Shown here: positions 22,070-30,946 of the stretch, one piece after another
How the letters are laid out: each line of letters starts with the position of its first letter
Position numbering within the stretch: position 1 is the stretch's first letter
Made by a program: the position numbers and the translations under genes
Notes under the pieces: model-generated
The model's input: only the letters and a program-made list of their open reading frames with translations
What the model was told of the DNA's origin: nothing
Databases searched by the model: none
Source of the DNA: Xanthomonas sacchari
GTDB lineage: Bacteria > Pseudomonadota > Gammaproteobacteria > Xanthomonadales > Xanthomonadaceae
Direction of reading: 5' to 3'
DNA length: 64,000 nucleotides
NCBI RefSeq assembly: GCF_040529065.1
Contig: NZ_CP132343.1
Span: forward strand, 992,001 to 1,056,000

Positions 22070-23185
22070 GTGCCGCGCGGCGGGTGGCGCGTTGCCGGCA
22101 TTGCTGCGCTGTTCGTCTGGCTGGCGCTGACGATCCTGCCGGGAATGGCGTGGTCGACAGAGGCGCCGGCGACGGTGTCGATCGACGGCCTGCGCCTGGA
22201 CCAGGTGCAACTGCTCGGCTCGCACAACAGCTATCGGCCGGCGCCGACCGCGCAGGTACGGCGGCGCCTGCAGGCGCACGACGCCGCCGAATGGCCGGCA
22301 CTGGCCTATGGCCATCCTTCGCTGCAGGCCCAGCTCGCGCTGGGGCTGCGGCAACTCGAACTCGACGTGGCCGCCGATCCGCACGGCGGCCTGTATGCCG
22401 CGCCCTATGCGCGTGCCGATGCGGCGACCCGTGCCCGCATGCACGCGCCCGGCGCCAAGGTGCTGCACCAACCGGGCCTTGACTACGCCAGCCATTGCCT
22501 GCGCTTTCGCGACTGTCTGGCGATCCTCGCCGCCTGGTCGCGCGCGCACCCACAGCACACGCCGCTGGTGGTGCTGGTCAATGCGGTGGATTTCGATCCG
22601 GTGCCGGGCGTGTGGCCGCACCGTTCCGCCTTCGACGCCAACGATCTGGACGCACTGGACCGCGACATCGCCGAGGTGATCGGGCGCGCGCACCTGATCG
22701 TGCCCGACGACGTGCGCGGCGACGCGCCGAGCCTGCGCGAGGCGGTGCTGGCGCATGCCTGGCCGCGGGTGGCGCAGGCACGTGGCCACTTGCTGTTCGT
22801 GCTCGACGGCAATCCACGGCACGAGGCGCTGTATCGCCAGGCGCATCCGTCGCTGCGCGGTCGCATGATGTTCGGCTGGTATGCGCCGGACCAGCCGGAG
22901 GCGGCGGTGCTGTCGATCGAGGATCCGCTGGCCGAGGCGCCGCGGATCCGCGCGCTGGTGACGCAGGGCTTCGTGGTGCGCACCCGCGCCGATGTCGACG
23001 GCCGCGAGGCGCGCGCGCACGACCGCCGCCGCGCACAGGCGGCAGTGGATGCCGGCGCGCAATGGATCAGCACCGATTACTACGCCGGCGCGCCGGATCC
23101 GCAGCGGCTGGGCTATTGGCTCGGCATCGCCACGGGCCTGCACTGCGACCGGGTCACGGCCGCGTGCGGCACGAGCGCACCGTGA
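22070..23185 (+). CDS. PI-PLC-like phosphodiesterase (Ca2+-dependent PLC-C1 family)
   Basis: 371 residues if started at GTG 22070, which directly precedes a hydrophobic signal segment (VAGIAALFVWLALTILPG); no ATG is available upstream after the receptor stop, and an internal ATG would cut into the signal. The motif VQLLGSHNSYRPAP with the catalytic-type His and the strand QLELDVAADP are characteristic of the bacterial phosphatidylinositol-specific phospholipase C1-like family. Exported. Forty-seven bases after the receptor stop and eight before the phosphatase gene, so one transcript. It may release inositol phosphate from phospholipid for the neighbouring enzymes. Confidence 0.85.
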   Translation: MPRGGWRVAGIAALFVWLALTILPGMAWSTEAPATVSIDGLRLDQVQLLGSHNSYRPAPTAQVRRRLQAHDAAEWPALAYGHPSLQAQLALGLRQLELDVAADPHGGLYAAPYARADAATRARMHAPGAKVLHQPGLDYASHCLRFRDCLAILAAWSRAHPQHTPLVVLVNAVDFDPVPGVWPHRSAFDANDLDALDRDIAEVIGRAHLIVPDDVRGDAPSLREAVLAHAWPRVAQARGHLLFVLDGNPRHEALYRQAHPSLRGRMMFGWYAPDQPEAAVLSIEDPLAEAPRIRALVTQGFVVRTRADVDGREARAHDRRRAQAAVDAGAQWISTDYYAGAPDPQRLGYWLGIATGLHCDRVTAACGTSAP

Positions 23186-23193
23186 GACTTTCC

Positions 23194-24447
23194 ATGTTGG
23201 GGACGATGATGAAAACAGGTACGCGTTGGATGCTGTGGGTCGTGCTGCTGGTGGCGGCATTGGGCGCGCAGGCGCGGTCGGCGCCCAAGGCCGCGCCCGC
23301 GCTGCAGGTGGAAAAGGTGTGGATGCTGTTCCGCCACGGCGTGCGCGCGCCGCTGCCGGGCGAGGCCGCGGCCGCCGCGTTGGCGCCGCAGCCCTGGCCG
23401 GTGTGGGACACGCCGCCGAGCCTGCTCACCGCGCATGGCCGCACCGCGGTGGAGCGCAGCGGCGACTACACCCGGCAATGGCTGCTGCGCGATGGCGTGC
23501 TGCCGGCGCAGGGCTGCCCTGCGGACGGTACGGTCAGCATCTACGCCAACACCGACCAGCGCACCATCGTCAGCGCGCAGTTGCTCGCCGACACGCTGGC
23601 GCCCGGCTGTCATCTGCAGGCCGGCCACCAAGCCGAAGGCAGCGACGACCCGCTGTTCCGCCCGGTGGAAGCCGGCGCGGTGGAGTTCGATGCCGCCGCT
23701 GCGGTGGCCTCGATCCAGCGCCAGACCGGTGGCCCGGGCGCGGTGCTGGCGCCGTATGCGCACGAACTGCGCACCATGCAGGAGATCCTCGGCTGCGCGG
23801 AGCGCTGCGACTTCGTGCACATGCCCTCGTCGCTGACCGCAGGCGAGAACGGGCGCAGCCTGGCGTTGCACGGGCCGCTGGATCTGACCTCGGGCACGGC
23901 CGAGGTGTTCATCCTGCAGTACGCCGAAGGCATGCCGCTGGACCAGGTCGGCTGGGGCCGCGCGACGCCGGCACGCATCGCCGCGGTGTCGCGACTGCAT
24001 GCCTTGCTGTTCGAGATCTACGCACGGCCGCAGTACATGGCCGCGCGCGCGGGCGCGCCGCTGGCGCACCGCCTGCTGGACACGCTGGGCGCGGCCGACG
24101 CGCCGCGGCTGAGCGTGCTGGTCGCCAGCGACACCCACATCGCCGCGCTCAGCGGACTGCTCGACCTGCACTTCCATCTGCCCGGCTTCGGCCGTGACGA
24201 CGCGCCCCCGGGCGGCGCGCTGGTGGTGGAGCAGGTGCGCGATGCACGCAACGGCCAGCGCTACGTGCGCGTGCGGTACCAGGCGCAGTCGCTGGATCAA
24301 CTGCGCGCGCTGACTCCGTTGAGCCTGCGCCACCCGCCGCTGCTGCAGACGCTGCAGATTCCGGGTTGCAGCGACGCCACGACCGGGCTGTGTCCGCTGC
24401 CGAAGTTCGAGTCGCTGCTGCAGGCGGCGCTGCAACGGCGTGGCTGA
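23194..24447 (+). CDS. histidine acid phosphatase / phytase-like
   Basis: 417 residues with a signal peptide. The N-terminal LFRHGVRAPLPG (His48) is the RHGxRxP phosphohistidine motif, and SDTHIAALSG near residue 315 occupies the position of the catalytic HD/HAE motif, giving the branch-2 histidine phosphatase fold of periplasmic acid phosphatases, glucose-1-phosphatases and phytases. Starts at 23194, 23206 and 23209 are all possible. Last gene of the receptor-PLC-phosphatase operon. Substrate specificity (phytate, sugar phosphate) is not determined by what can be seen. Confidence 0.88.
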   Translation: MLGTMMKTGTRWMLWVVLLVAALGAQARSAPKAAPALQVEKVWMLFRHGVRAPLPGEAAAAALAPQPWPVWDTPPSLLTAHGRTAVERSGDYTRQWLLRDGVLPAQGCPADGTVSIYANTDQRTIVSAQLLADTLAPGCHLQAGHQAEGSDDPLFRPVEAGAVEFDAAAAVASIQRQTGGPGAVLAPYAHELRTMQEILGCAERCDFVHMPSSLTAGENGRSLALHGPLDLTSGTAEVFILQYAEGMPLDQVGWGRATPARIAAVSRLHALLFEIYARPQYMAARAGAPLAHRLLDTLGAADAPRLSVLVASDTHIAALSGLLDLHFHLPGFGRDDAPPGGALVVEQVRDARNGQRYVRVRYQAQSLDQLRALTPLSLRHPPLLQTLQIPGCSDATTGLCPLPKFESLLQAALQRRG

Positions 24448-24480
24448 GCAGGCGCGAAGCTCGTTTGATCTCCTGCTCCT

Positions 24481-24548
24481 CGTAGGAGCGGCTTCAGCCG
24501 CGACAGGTTTTCCCCGGAATACCCGTCGCGGCTGAAGCCGCTCCTACG
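24481..24548. repeat. REP-like inverted pair
   Basis: A 24-base element beginning CGTAGGAGCGGCTTCAGCC at 24481-24504 is repeated in perfect inverse at 24525-24548 around a 20-base loop, 33 bases after the phosphatase stop. The same element occurs at 24644, 28827 and 62191 in this window, so it is a dispersed extragenic palindrome. Confidence 0.9.
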
Positions 24549-24643
24549 ACGGGCGGTGCGCCGACGCGTGGATGGATGACGCGTTGCCGGCATTGCGATG
24601 CCGTGTCCTTTGCTCGCGGCGACAGCGATGCGCCGCTGATCCT

Positions 24644-24666
24644 GTAGGAGCGGCTTCAGCCGCGAC
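24644..24666 (+). repeat. single REP-like element
   Basis: One copy of the GTAGGAGCGGCTTCAGCC element, same orientation as the left arm of the pair at 24481. Confidence 0.85.
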
Positions 24667-24775
24667 AGGCCGTCGTCGTAACGCCCAGCCACGGCGGCGG
24701 TGTCGCCTATGGCGACGCATCCCGCGACAGCGTCTGCGTCGACGGTGCAGCACGATACATCCCCCAAACGCAGAA

Positions 24776-24794
24776 CGGGCCGCAATGCGGCCCG
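24776..24794. terminator. hairpin between phosphatase and metK genes
   Basis: CGGGCCGCA / TGCGGCCCG nearly continuous palindrome 29 bases after the metK stop. On the plus strand it is followed by CTCTTTCTT, on the minus strand by GTTCTG; U-tracts are weak, so it may be a bidirectional but imperfect terminator. Confidence 0.55.
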
Positions 24795-24822
24795 CTCTTT
24801 CTTGCAAGCGCTGCTGGCCGGC

Positions 24823-26034
24823 TTACTTCAGCTTGGCGTCCGCGCGCAGTGCCTCGGCGCGGTCGGTCTTCTCCCACGAGAACGCCGTGGCCTGGTGCTG
24901 GGCGCCGGTGCCGTCGGTGTAGGTGAAGGCCTTCGGGGTGCGGCCGAAATGGCCGTACGAGGCGGTCTGCTGGTACATCGGATGGATCAGGTCGAGCATC
25001 TGGATGATGCCGAACGGACGCAGGTCGAAATGCTTGCGGATCAGCTTCTCGATCTTGTCGTCGGCGATCTTGCCGGTGCCGAAGGTGGTGACCGAGATCG
25101 AGGTCGGCTCGGCCACGCCGATGGCGTAGGAGACCTGCACTTCGCAGCGGTCGGCCAGGCCGGCGGCGACGACGTTCTTGGCGACGTAGCGCGCGGCGTA
25201 GGCGGCCGAACGGTCGACCTTGGACGGATCCTTGCCGGAGAACGCGCCGCCGCCGTGGCGCGCCCAGCCGCCGTAGGTGTCGACGATGATCTTGCGCCCG
25301 GTCAGGCCGCAGTCGCCCACCGGCCCGCCGATCACGAACTTGCCGGTCGGGTTGATGTGGAACTTGGTGCCCTTGTGCAGCCACTTGGCCGGCAGCACCG
25401 GCTTGAGGATCTCCTCGCGCACGGCTTCGACCAGGTGCTTCTGCTTGATGTCCGGATCGTGCTGGGTGGACAGCACCACCGCGTCGATCGCGGTCGCCAC
25501 GCCGTCTTCGTAGCGCAGGGTGACCTGGCTCTTGGCATCCGGGCGCAGCCACGCCAGCGGCGAGTTCTTCTTCTTGCGCACCTTGGCCTGCTGTTCGACC
25601 AGGCGGTGCGACAGGTGGATGGCGGCCGGCATGAAGCTGTCGGTCTCGCGGGTGGCGTAGCCGAACATCAGGCCCTGGTCGCCAGCGCCCTGTTCTTCCG
25701 GCTTCTTGCGGTCCACGCCCTGGTTGATGTCCGGCGACTGCTTGCCGATCAGGTTGAGCACGCCGCAGGTCTCGCCGTCGAAACCGACGTCGGAGCTGTT
25801 GTAGCCGATGTCCAGGATCACCTTGCGGGTCAGCGCTTCCAGATCGATCCAGGCGCTGGTGGTGATTTCGCCGGCGACGATCGCCACGCCGGTCTTGACC
25901 AGCGTTTCGCAGGCCACGCGCGCGCGCTTGTCCTGGGTCAGGATCGCGTCGAGCACCGCATCGGAGATCTGATCGGCGATCTTGTCCGGGTGGCCTTCGG
26001 AGACCGACTCGGAGGTGAAGAGATAGCTGGACAT
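24823..26034 (-). CDS. metK: S-adenosylmethionine synthetase
   Basis: 403 residues. It makes SAM from methionine and ATP. Signatures: [17 protein letters not shown] (ATP/Met binding, His16-type residue), [12 protein letters not shown] hexapeptide and [19 protein letters not shown]. Start ATG 26034 with AAGGATA upstream. With ahcY in the same window, two steps of the methyl cycle are represented, though on separate transcripts. I saw no SAM riboswitch in its leader. Confidence 0.98.
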   Translation of the reverse strand: MSSYLFTSESVSEGHPDKIADQISDAVLDAILTQDKRARVACETLVKTGVAIVAGEITTSAWIDLEALTRKVILDIGYNSSDVGFDGETCGVLNLIGKQSPDINQGVDRKKPEEQGAGDQGLMFGYATRETDSFMPAAIHLSHRLVEQQAKVRKKKNSPLAWLRPDAKSQVTLRYEDGVATAIDAVVLSTQHDPDIKQKHLVEAVREEILKPVLPAKWLHKGTKFHINPTGKFVIGGPVGDCGLTGRKIIVDTYGGWARHGGGAFSGKDPSKVDRSAAYAARYVAKNVVAAGLADRCEVQVSYAIGVAEPTSISVTTFGTGKIADDKIEKLIRKHFDLRPFGIIQMLDLIHPMYQQTASYGHFGRTPKAFTYTDGTGAQHQATAFSWEKTDRAEALRADAKLK

Positions 26035-26240
26035 CGCGGCTATATCCTTGTATTCGGATGAAAAGATGGAGGCGAATGATACACGGGCGCCGGGTGGCGT
26101 GCATGATGCCCCGGGCGGACGTTGCCCAAGGTTAACCGGTTGGCGCGCCACGGTGCGTCCGTCACCTTGCCGTAGCCAGATTGCAAGATCGGTGTCGCCG
26201 CCGCCGCCGAAGCTGTGCGCAGTCAGCAAGGGGGCTTGCC

Positions 26241-27956
26241 GTGCTCGCACTCGAACGCCGTCTTCAGGACCGCTACCCACATTGGTTTGCCGGACGCCGC
26301 TCGCGGCTGGTCCGGCCATTGCTGCGTGGTCTGCAGAAATGGTCGGGACTGGACGCGCTGGACGCGTTCCTGGAGGCCAACCGCGACCTGCGCGGGTTCG
26401 CCCTGGTCCAGGCCGGACTGGATTTCCTGCAGGCCCGCTACGTGGTCGCACCGACCGCCGCCGAATGCATTCCGGCGCGCGGGCGTCTGCTGATCGTCGC
26501 CAACCATCCTTCCGGCGCGCTGGATGCACTGGCCCTGCTGGACTGCGTGGGCCAGGTGCGGCGCGACGTGAAGATCGTCGCCAACGATTTCCTGTGGGCG
26601 CTGGAAGGCCTGCGCGATCTGCTGCTGCCGGTGCGCATCCTCGGCGGCGCGCCGTCGCCGGCCAGCGTGCGGGCGATCGAGCAGGCGCTGGCCCAGGAGC
26701 AATGTGTGATCGTGTTCCCGGCCGGCGAGGTCTCGCGGCTGGGCTGGGGCGGCGTCGCCGACGGGCGCTGGCGCCGCGGCTTCCTGCGCTTTGCCCTGCG
26801 TACCGCCGCGCCGGTGCTGCCGGTGCGTATCCATGCGCGCAACTCGGCGCTGTTCTATGGCGCCTCGGCACTGTTCAAGCCGGCCGGCACCGCGCTGCTG
26901 GCGCGGGAGATGTTCGCTCGTCGCGAGCGCCGCATCGCGCTCAGCCTGGGCCGCGCCCGCGCGCTGCCGCAGGACCTGCCCGAAGCCGATCTGATGCGGC
27001 GCCTGCGCAGCGAGCTGTATGCGCTCGGCCGCAGCGGTGGACAGGCCGCGCCGAGCGAGGAAGCGCTGGTCGCCGCCGAGGACCCGGCACAACTGGCGGT
27101 GGAAGTGGCCGGGCTGCGCAGCCTTGGCCATACCCTGGATGGCAAGCAGATCCGCGTCGGCCGGCTGCGTGCCGGCTCGGCGCTGCTGCGCGAGATCGGC
27201 CGCCTGCGCGAACTGACCTTCCGTGCGGTGGGCGAGGGCACCGGCCGGCGCCTGGACCTGGACGACTACGACACTTGGTACGAGCACATCGTGCTGTGGG
27301 ACGGCGCCGCCACGCGCGTGGTCGGCGCCTACCGCGTCGCCCGCGGCGCACAGGTGCTGGCCGAGCGCGGCCTGGCCGGTTTCTATACCGCCGAACTCTT
27401 CCGCTACGGCGAGGGCATGCTGCCGCGTATCGCCGCGGGCATGGAACTGGGCCGCAGCTTCGTGGTGCCGGACTACTGGGGCAGCCGCAGCATCGATTAC
27501 CTGTGGCAGGGCATCGGCGCCTATCTGCAAGACCATCCGCAGGTGCGCTACCTGTTCGGCGCGGTGTCGATCAGCGCCGCGCTGCCGTACGAAGCGCGCG
27601 AGCAGATCGTGGCCTACTACGCGCGCTACTACGGCGACGCCAGCGGCGAAGCCGCCTCGGCGCGGCCGTTCCCGTATCCGGAGGCGCCGCCAGCGTTCGA
27701 CGAACTGGATGCCGACACCGCCTTCAAGGTGCTCAAGGGCAACCTCGACGCGCTGGGCGCGGCGGTGCCGATGCTCTACAAGCAGTACACCGATCTGTGC
27801 GAGCCCGGCGGTGCGCGCTTCCTCGCCTTCGGCGTGGACCCGGCGTTCAACGACGCCGTCGACGGCCTGATCGAGCTGGATCTGCAGCGCATCCGCAGCA
27901 AGAAGCGCGCGCGCTACCTCGAACGTCCCCGCAACGAAGCAGAGGTGGTGGCATGA
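26241..27956 (+). CDS. bifunctional acyltransferase, OlsF-like (PlsC + GNAT domains)
   Basis: 571 residues from GTG 26241, preceded by AAGGGGG; a TTG 60 bases upstream would add 20 low-quality residues. The first half is a PlsC-type lysophospholipid acyltransferase with the HX4D motif NHPSGALD and FPAGEVSR; the second half (from ~residue 310, [30 protein letters not shown]) is an OlsB-like GNAT N-acyltransferase. This two-domain order is that of OlsF, which makes ornithine lipids in one protein. Overlaps the next gene by ATGA. Ornithine or another amino acid as acceptor is inferred from domain order only. Confidence 0.85.
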   Translation: MLALERRLQDRYPHWFAGRRSRLVRPLLRGLQKWSGLDALDAFLEANRDLRGFALVQAGLDFLQARYVVAPTAAECIPARGRLLIVANHPSGALDALALLDCVGQVRRDVKIVANDFLWALEGLRDLLLPVRILGGAPSPASVRAIEQALAQEQCVIVFPAGEVSRLGWGGVADGRWRRGFLRFALRTAAPVLPVRIHARNSALFYGASALFKPAGTALLAREMFARRERRIALSLGRARALPQDLPEADLMRRLRSELYALGRSGGQAAPSEEALVAAEDPAQLAVEVAGLRSLGHTLDGKQIRVGRLRAGSALLREIGRLRELTFRAVGEGTGRRLDLDDYDTWYEHIVLWDGAATRVVGAYRVARGAQVLAERGLAGFYTAELFRYGEGMLPRIAAGMELGRSFVVPDYWGSRSIDYLWQGIGAYLQDHPQVRYLFGAVSISAALPYEAREQIVAYYARYYGDASGEAASARPFPYPEAPPAFDELDADTAFKVLKGNLDALGAAVPMLYKQYTDLCEPGGARFLAFGVDPAFNDAVDGLIELDLQRIRSKKRARYLERPRNEAEVVA

Positions 27957-28771
27957 GTCCGCTCAACAGCCTGGCGCCGCGCCGCGCAGTGTTCGTCTCC
28001 GATGTGCACCTGGGCGCGCCGCATTGCCATGCGCGCGAACTGGCCGACTTCCTTGGCGGCCTGCACTGCGACCAGCTGTACCTGGTCGGCGACATCGTCG
28101 ACTTCTGGTGGATGGCGCAGCGCCGCGCGGTGTGGGGCGCGGCGCACCAGCGCGTAGTCGATGCGCTGCACGCGCTGGCCCGCGGCGGCACCGAACTGAT
28201 CTACGTCCCGGGCAACCACGACCGGCCGATCCGCCGGTTCTGCGGGCTGGCGCTGCCGGCGATGCAGGTGCGTCGGCGCGCGGTGCACGCCACCGCCGAC
28301 GGACGCCGCCTGCTGGTGGTGCACGGCGACGACTACGACAGCGTGACCCAGTTCGGCGGCCTGCAGGAGAAGTTCGGCGACTGGCTGTACTACCGCATCC
28401 TCACCGGCAACCAGCTCACCAACCGCGTGCGCCGCCGCCTTGGCATGCGCTACTGGTCGCTGGCCGACTACCTGAAGCGGCAGAGCAGCGCCGCCGAGCG
28501 CTACATCGAGCGCTTCGTCGCCGCCGGCCTGGACGACGCGCGCCGTCGCGGCCTGGACGGGGTGATCTGCGGCCACGTGCACCGCGCCGGGCTGTTCGAA
28601 CGCGACGGCTTGGTCTACGCCAACGACGGCGATTGGGTCGAAAACCTCACTGCGCTCGCCGAGGAGGCCGACGGCACGCTGCGCCTGCTCTCGCACCGCG
28701 GCGAGGTGCTGCGCGAACTGCCGCCGCGATTGCGGCTGGTGCAGGAGAACGCCTGGCCGCGCGCGGCCTGA
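27953..28771 (+). CDS. metallophosphoesterase, UDP-2,3-diacylglucosamine diphosphatase family
   Basis: 272 residues. Calcineurin-type motifs in order: FVSDVHLG, YLVGDIVDFWW, VPGNHDRP, VVHGDDYD and CGHVHRAG, so both metal sites are intact. The family includes LpxH/LpxH2 of lipid A synthesis; this version (longer, with YYRILTGNQLTNRVRRRLG) is closer to the LpxH2-like branch. Start ATG overlaps the acyltransferase stop, linking it to lipid synthesis. A second LpxH elsewhere would be expected if this one is not the lipid A enzyme. Confidence 0.85.
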   Translation: MSPLNSLAPRRAVFVSDVHLGAPHCHARELADFLGGLHCDQLYLVGDIVDFWWMAQRRAVWGAAHQRVVDALHALARGGTELIYVPGNHDRPIRRFCGLALPAMQVRRRAVHATADGRRLLVVHGDDYDSVTQFGGLQEKFGDWLYYRILTGNQLTNRVRRRLGMRYWSLADYLKRQSSAAERYIERFVAAGLDDARRRGLDGVICGHVHRAGLFERDGLVYANDGDWVENLTALAEEADGTLRLLSHRGEVLRELPPRLRLVQENAWPRAA

Positions 28772-28826
28772 AGCTGGACGCTCGCAGCGGACGCCGCCAT
28801 CGTCCGGCAGCCGCCGAAGAAGCTGC

Positions 28827-28849
28827 GTAGGAGCGGCTTCAGCCGTGAC
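28827..28849 (+). repeat. single REP-like element, one mismatch
   Basis: GTAGGAGCGGCTTCAGCC followed by GTGAC instead of GCGAC, lying 55 bases after the metallophosphoesterase stop in a 243-base gap that otherwise holds nothing recognisable. Confidence 0.8.
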
Positions 28850-29014
28850 AGCAAGTGCCAACGATGCCATGCGATGGCGAGTGGTGACCGACACCGCTTC
28901 TGCAACGCACCTGCCCGCCCCGGGAATCGCGCGCTGCAGTCTGGCGGGCATTCACCTTGACAACCGCGCGCTACCGCCGCCCCCCCATCCCCGCATCGCT
29001 GCTAGCATCGGTCG

Positions 29015-30088
29015 ATGGATTCCCTCACCCAGATCGTGCTCGGCGGCGCCATTGCCGCGGCCATCGCGCCCGCTGCGCATCGGCGCGCGGCACTGATCGC
29101 CGGTGCCGCACTCGGCACCGTGCCCGACCTCGATGCGCTGATCCTGTTGCCGCTGACCCGCGACCCGGTCACGCTGATGACGGTGCATCGCAGTTTCAGC
29201 CATTCGCTGTTCGTGCTGCCGCTGCTCGGCTGGCTGATTTGGTGGCTGTTCCGGCGCTTCGGCCATGGACGGGTCGCCGAAGCGCCGCGGCGCTGGTTCT
29301 GGGCGATCCAGTTGGCGCTGATCACCCATCCGTTGCTGGATGCGTTCACCGTCTACGGCACGCAGCTGTGGTGGCCGCTGCGGCCATCGCCGACGATGTG
29401 GTCGAGCGTGTTCATCATCGATCCCGCCTACACGCTGTGGCTGCTGCTGGCCTGCGCCATCGCCTGGTTCGCGCGTGCGCGGCGTGTGGCGCAGCAGGCC
29501 TTGCTGGCCGGGTTGTTGCTGAGCAGCGCCTACCTGGGCTGGTCGCTGCTGGCCAAGCACCTGGTCGATGGCGAGGCCGACCGTGCGCTGGCGGCGATGG
29601 GCCTGGCGCAGGCGCCGCGCTTTTCGGTGCCGATGCCGTTCAACACGTTGTTGTGGCGGGTGGTGGCGATGACGCCGAGCGGCTACGTGATCGGCGAGCG
29701 TTCGCTGGTCGCCGATCGCGGGCCAATGCGCTTCCAGGGCTATCCCTCCAACACCCAGGCGCTGGCGCAGGTGCGCGAGCTGCCGGCGGTGCAGCGGTTG
29801 AGCTGGTTCAACCGCGGCTTTATGCGCGCGCAGGTCAAGGACGGTGAATTGGTGCTCAGCGACCTGCGCATGGGCCTGGAGCCTGACTACAACTTCAATT
29901 TCGCGGTGGCGCGGCAGCGCGGCGACGGCTGGGCGGCGATTCCGCCGCGGCAGTTGCAGGCCGCCTGCCGAGCGCCGGAAGCGCGTGGGCAAATCGGTGC
30001 AGCGCTGGCGCGGATGTGGCAGCGGATCTGGGTCGAGCCGGCGTCGCCCGCGCCGGTCGGCGCGCAGGCGTCACCCATGGCGCAGTAA
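29015..30088 (+). CDS. membrane-bound metal-dependent hydrolase (YdjM/DUF457 family)
   Basis: 357 residues. N-terminus MDSLTQIVLGGAIAAAI plus the conserved metal-site pieces VPDLDAL, HRSFSHSL and ITHPLLDAFT identify the YdjM-type family of inner-membrane proteins with four to five hydrophobic segments in the first ~190 residues; the C-terminal ~140 residues are soluble and extracytoplasmic or cytoplasmic. Physiological role of the family is unclear; some members respond to DNA damage (LexA) but no such box was checked convincingly here. Ends 7 bases from the converging methyltransferase gene. Confidence 0.88.
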   Translation: MDSLTQIVLGGAIAAAIAPAAHRRAALIAGAALGTVPDLDALILLPLTRDPVTLMTVHRSFSHSLFVLPLLGWLIWWLFRRFGHGRVAEAPRRWFWAIQLALITHPLLDAFTVYGTQLWWPLRPSPTMWSSVFIIDPAYTLWLLLACAIAWFARARRVAQQALLAGLLLSSAYLGWSLLAKHLVDGEADRALAAMGLAQAPRFSVPMPFNTLLWRVVAMTPSGYVIGERSLVADRGPMRFQGYPSNTQALAQVRELPAVQRLSWFNRGFMRAQVKDGELVLSDLRMGLEPDYNFNFAVARQRGDGWAAIPPRQLQAACRAPEARGQIGAALARMWQRIWVEPASPAPVGAQASPMAQ

Positions 30089-30095
30089 ATGCCGC

Positions 30096-30923
30096 TCAAT
30101 ACACCGTCGCGTGCGCCTGCACGAACGAATAGAAGAACACCGCGTCCGGGTCGCTCTGCACCTGCGCCATTTCCCGGCGCATGCCCGCCACGGTCTCCGC
30201 ATCCACCGCGCCGGCCTGCAGCAGCCGTTCGGCCGCCGACAGCAGCAACTCTTCCCAGAACCCGATCATGGTCTTGCGCCGCGCCGGTTCGCGGTTGTCC
30301 AGGTGCAGGGTCTTGATCTGCGTGCTGACGTCGCGATAGCCGCCGGCCAGCAGCAGGTTGCCGAGCTTGGCGCCGACGAAGGGATCGCCGCCATGGTCGT
30401 ACTGGAAGTCGTTGAACGCCATCCAGTAGCGCCACACGTTCGGCGAGTACGGATGCAGCAGGAACGAGGCGTTCATCACCTCGGTCACGTACACCGGCGA
30501 GCCCGGCGCCAGCACGCGCCGCACTTCGCTGAGCACCCGCGCCGGCGACGGCACGTGCTCCAGCACCCAGCACAGGAACGCCGCATCGAAGCTGCGCGGC
30601 TGGAATGGCAGGTCGCCGGCATCGGCCTGCTGCAGGGTGTAGCGGTCCTGGCACCAGGGCATGCGTTGCAGGTTCTCGCGTGCTGCCTGCAGTTGCGCCT
30701 CGCTCAGGTCGATGCCGGTGACGTGCAGTTCCGGGAAGCGCCGCAGCAGCACTTCGGTCTGCGCGCCGACGCCGCTGCCCACTTCGAGCAGGCGCCGCGC
30801 GCCGGTGTAGTCGATCTGGTTGAACAGGGTGGCTTCCAGCAAGCGCGCCTGTTTCAGCAGGCGCGCCTGCTCGGTGTCGGAATAGCCGTGCAGGTAGGTC
30901 GGGGTGTCGGGAGACGAGCGCAT
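30096..30923 (-). CDS. class I SAM-dependent methyltransferase
   Basis: 275 residues. Motif I LLEVGSGVGAQTEVLL, post-I VTGIDLSEAQL, motif II DAAFLCWVLEHVPSPARVL. Resembles the UbiE/Methyltransf_11 group acting on small molecules; substrate unknown. Start ATG 30923 with GGAG nearby. It lies downstream of dusB on the same strand (23 bases), so it may be co-transcribed with it. Confidence 0.85.
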   Translation of the reverse strand: MRSSPDTPTYLHGYSDTEQARLLKQARLLEATLFNQIDYTGARRLLEVGSGVGAQTEVLLRRFPELHVTGIDLSEAQLQAARENLQRMPWCQDRYTLQQADAGDLPFQPRSFDAAFLCWVLEHVPSPARVLSEVRRVLAPGSPVYVTEVMNASFLLHPYSPNVWRYWMAFNDFQYDHGGDPFVGAKLGNLLLAGGYRDVSTQIKTLHLDNREPARRKTMIGFWEELLLSAAERLLQAGAVDAETVAGMRREMAQVQSDPDAVFFYSFVQAHATVY

Positions 30924-30946
30924 GGCGGTGCTCCAGGGAGAAAACG

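Larger units (their letters stand above)
24448..24822. other. 375-base intergenic region holding REP-like repeats
   Basis: Between the convergent phosphatase and metK genes. Contains one complete inverted REP pair, one single copy and a hairpin next to metK (separate entries). No coding sequence with a plausible start was found. Confidence 0.7.

Noticed and set aside
19269-22553. 1094-residue open frame antisense to the TonB receptor
   Set aside because: Val/Ala/Gly/His-rich shadow without motifs; the receptor on the plus strand is intact.
26035-26110. SAM riboswitch before metK
   Set aside because: The short leader shows no SAM-I, SAM-II or SAM-IV layout; only a plain Shine-Dalgarno is visible.
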